Source: Deltaproteobacteria bacterium (GTDB lineage: Bacteria; Desulfobacterota; Desulfobacteria; Desulfobacterales; JAUVGT01). Taken from it: a stretch of DNA of 5,961 nt. The notes beneath the pieces were generated by a model. The model was given only the letters and a program-made list of their open reading frames with translations. It made no database searches and had not been told where the DNA came from. The position numbers and the translations under genes were made by a program. The stretch is taken from contig JAUVGT010000305.1 in the NCBI GenBank assembly GCA_030593645.1, positions 1 to 5,961 on the forward strand, in the 5' to 3' direction. Each line of letters starts with the position of its first letter. Position 1 is the first letter of the stretch. This document shows, piece after piece, positions 5,921 through 5,961 of the stretch.

Positions 5921-5961
5921 ATTCCTGAGAAGTAACTGTGATTTACCAAAATACTATCATA

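Larger units (their letters stand above)
5671..5961. other. Intergenic region without a convincing gene
   Basis: I see no protein gene supported by family similarity in this stretch of 291 bases. It holds the A-tract palindrome near 5683, an 8-bp palindrome GGACGTCC (5762-5769) preceded by GAAGGAGG, the plus-strand terminator hairpin at 5807-5843, a 7-bp hairpin at 5855-5875 and a 13-bp direct repeat at 5877-5920. On the minus strand the frame from the window edge stays open for 34 codons and stops at 5857-5859; it could be the tail of a gene outside the window but resembles nothing I know. The stretch could hold a small RNA, an attenuated leader or the end of a mobile element; the sequence does not decide. 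Confidence 0.5.

Overview
The window looks like a chromosomal segment from an anaerobic, moderate-GC bacterium, most likely of the Desulfobacterota (deltaproteobacterial) type. This rests on the unusual split glutamate synthase and on the paired SPFH and zinc-ribbon proteins. The lineage call is an inference from gene type and not from a marker gene.

Left half, plus strand (1-3109): two adjacent genes encode parts of one glutamate synthase. The first is cut by the window edge. It is the C-terminal end of the FMN and iron-sulfur synthase subunit. The second starts 20 bp downstream and is complete (876 aa). It fuses the glutamine-hydrolysing class II amidotransferase domain to the GXGXG beta-helix domain. 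Together they supply all the functional parts of the large GltB polypeptide, in a different order and as two chains. Ammonia released from glutamine by the second protein would be used on the FMN subunit to convert 2-oxoglutarate to glutamate. No gltD-like reductase gene is visible in the window.

Middle (3110-3160): a short convergent junction with an AT-rich hairpin that has T-rich sequence on both sides. It could end transcription from both directions.

Right half, minus strand (5538 down to 3161): a two-gene operon. The promoter-proximal gene encodes a 375-aa SPFH (stomatin/prohibitin-like) protein of the YdjI/COG4260 type, ending in three tandem zinc ribbons. The second gene begins 20 bp after it and encodes a 409-aa cysteine-ribbon protein built from two tandemly duplicated halves. 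The pair resembles the SPFH plus zinc-ribbon part of the Bacillus ydjFGHI locus, which suggests a membrane-associated scaffold or stress module. Two good sigma-70-type promoters lie just upstream. The farther one overlaps a TTG codon that could be mistaken for the start, so translation is placed at the ATG ending at 5538, which has a strong AAGGAG site.

Right end (5671-5961): no convincing protein gene. It holds an A-tract-flanked palindrome, an orphan plus-strand terminator hairpin preceded by a possible 17-codon reading frame, a second small hairpin, and a 13-bp near-perfect direct repeat 31 bp apart. This stretch is the least explained part of the window.
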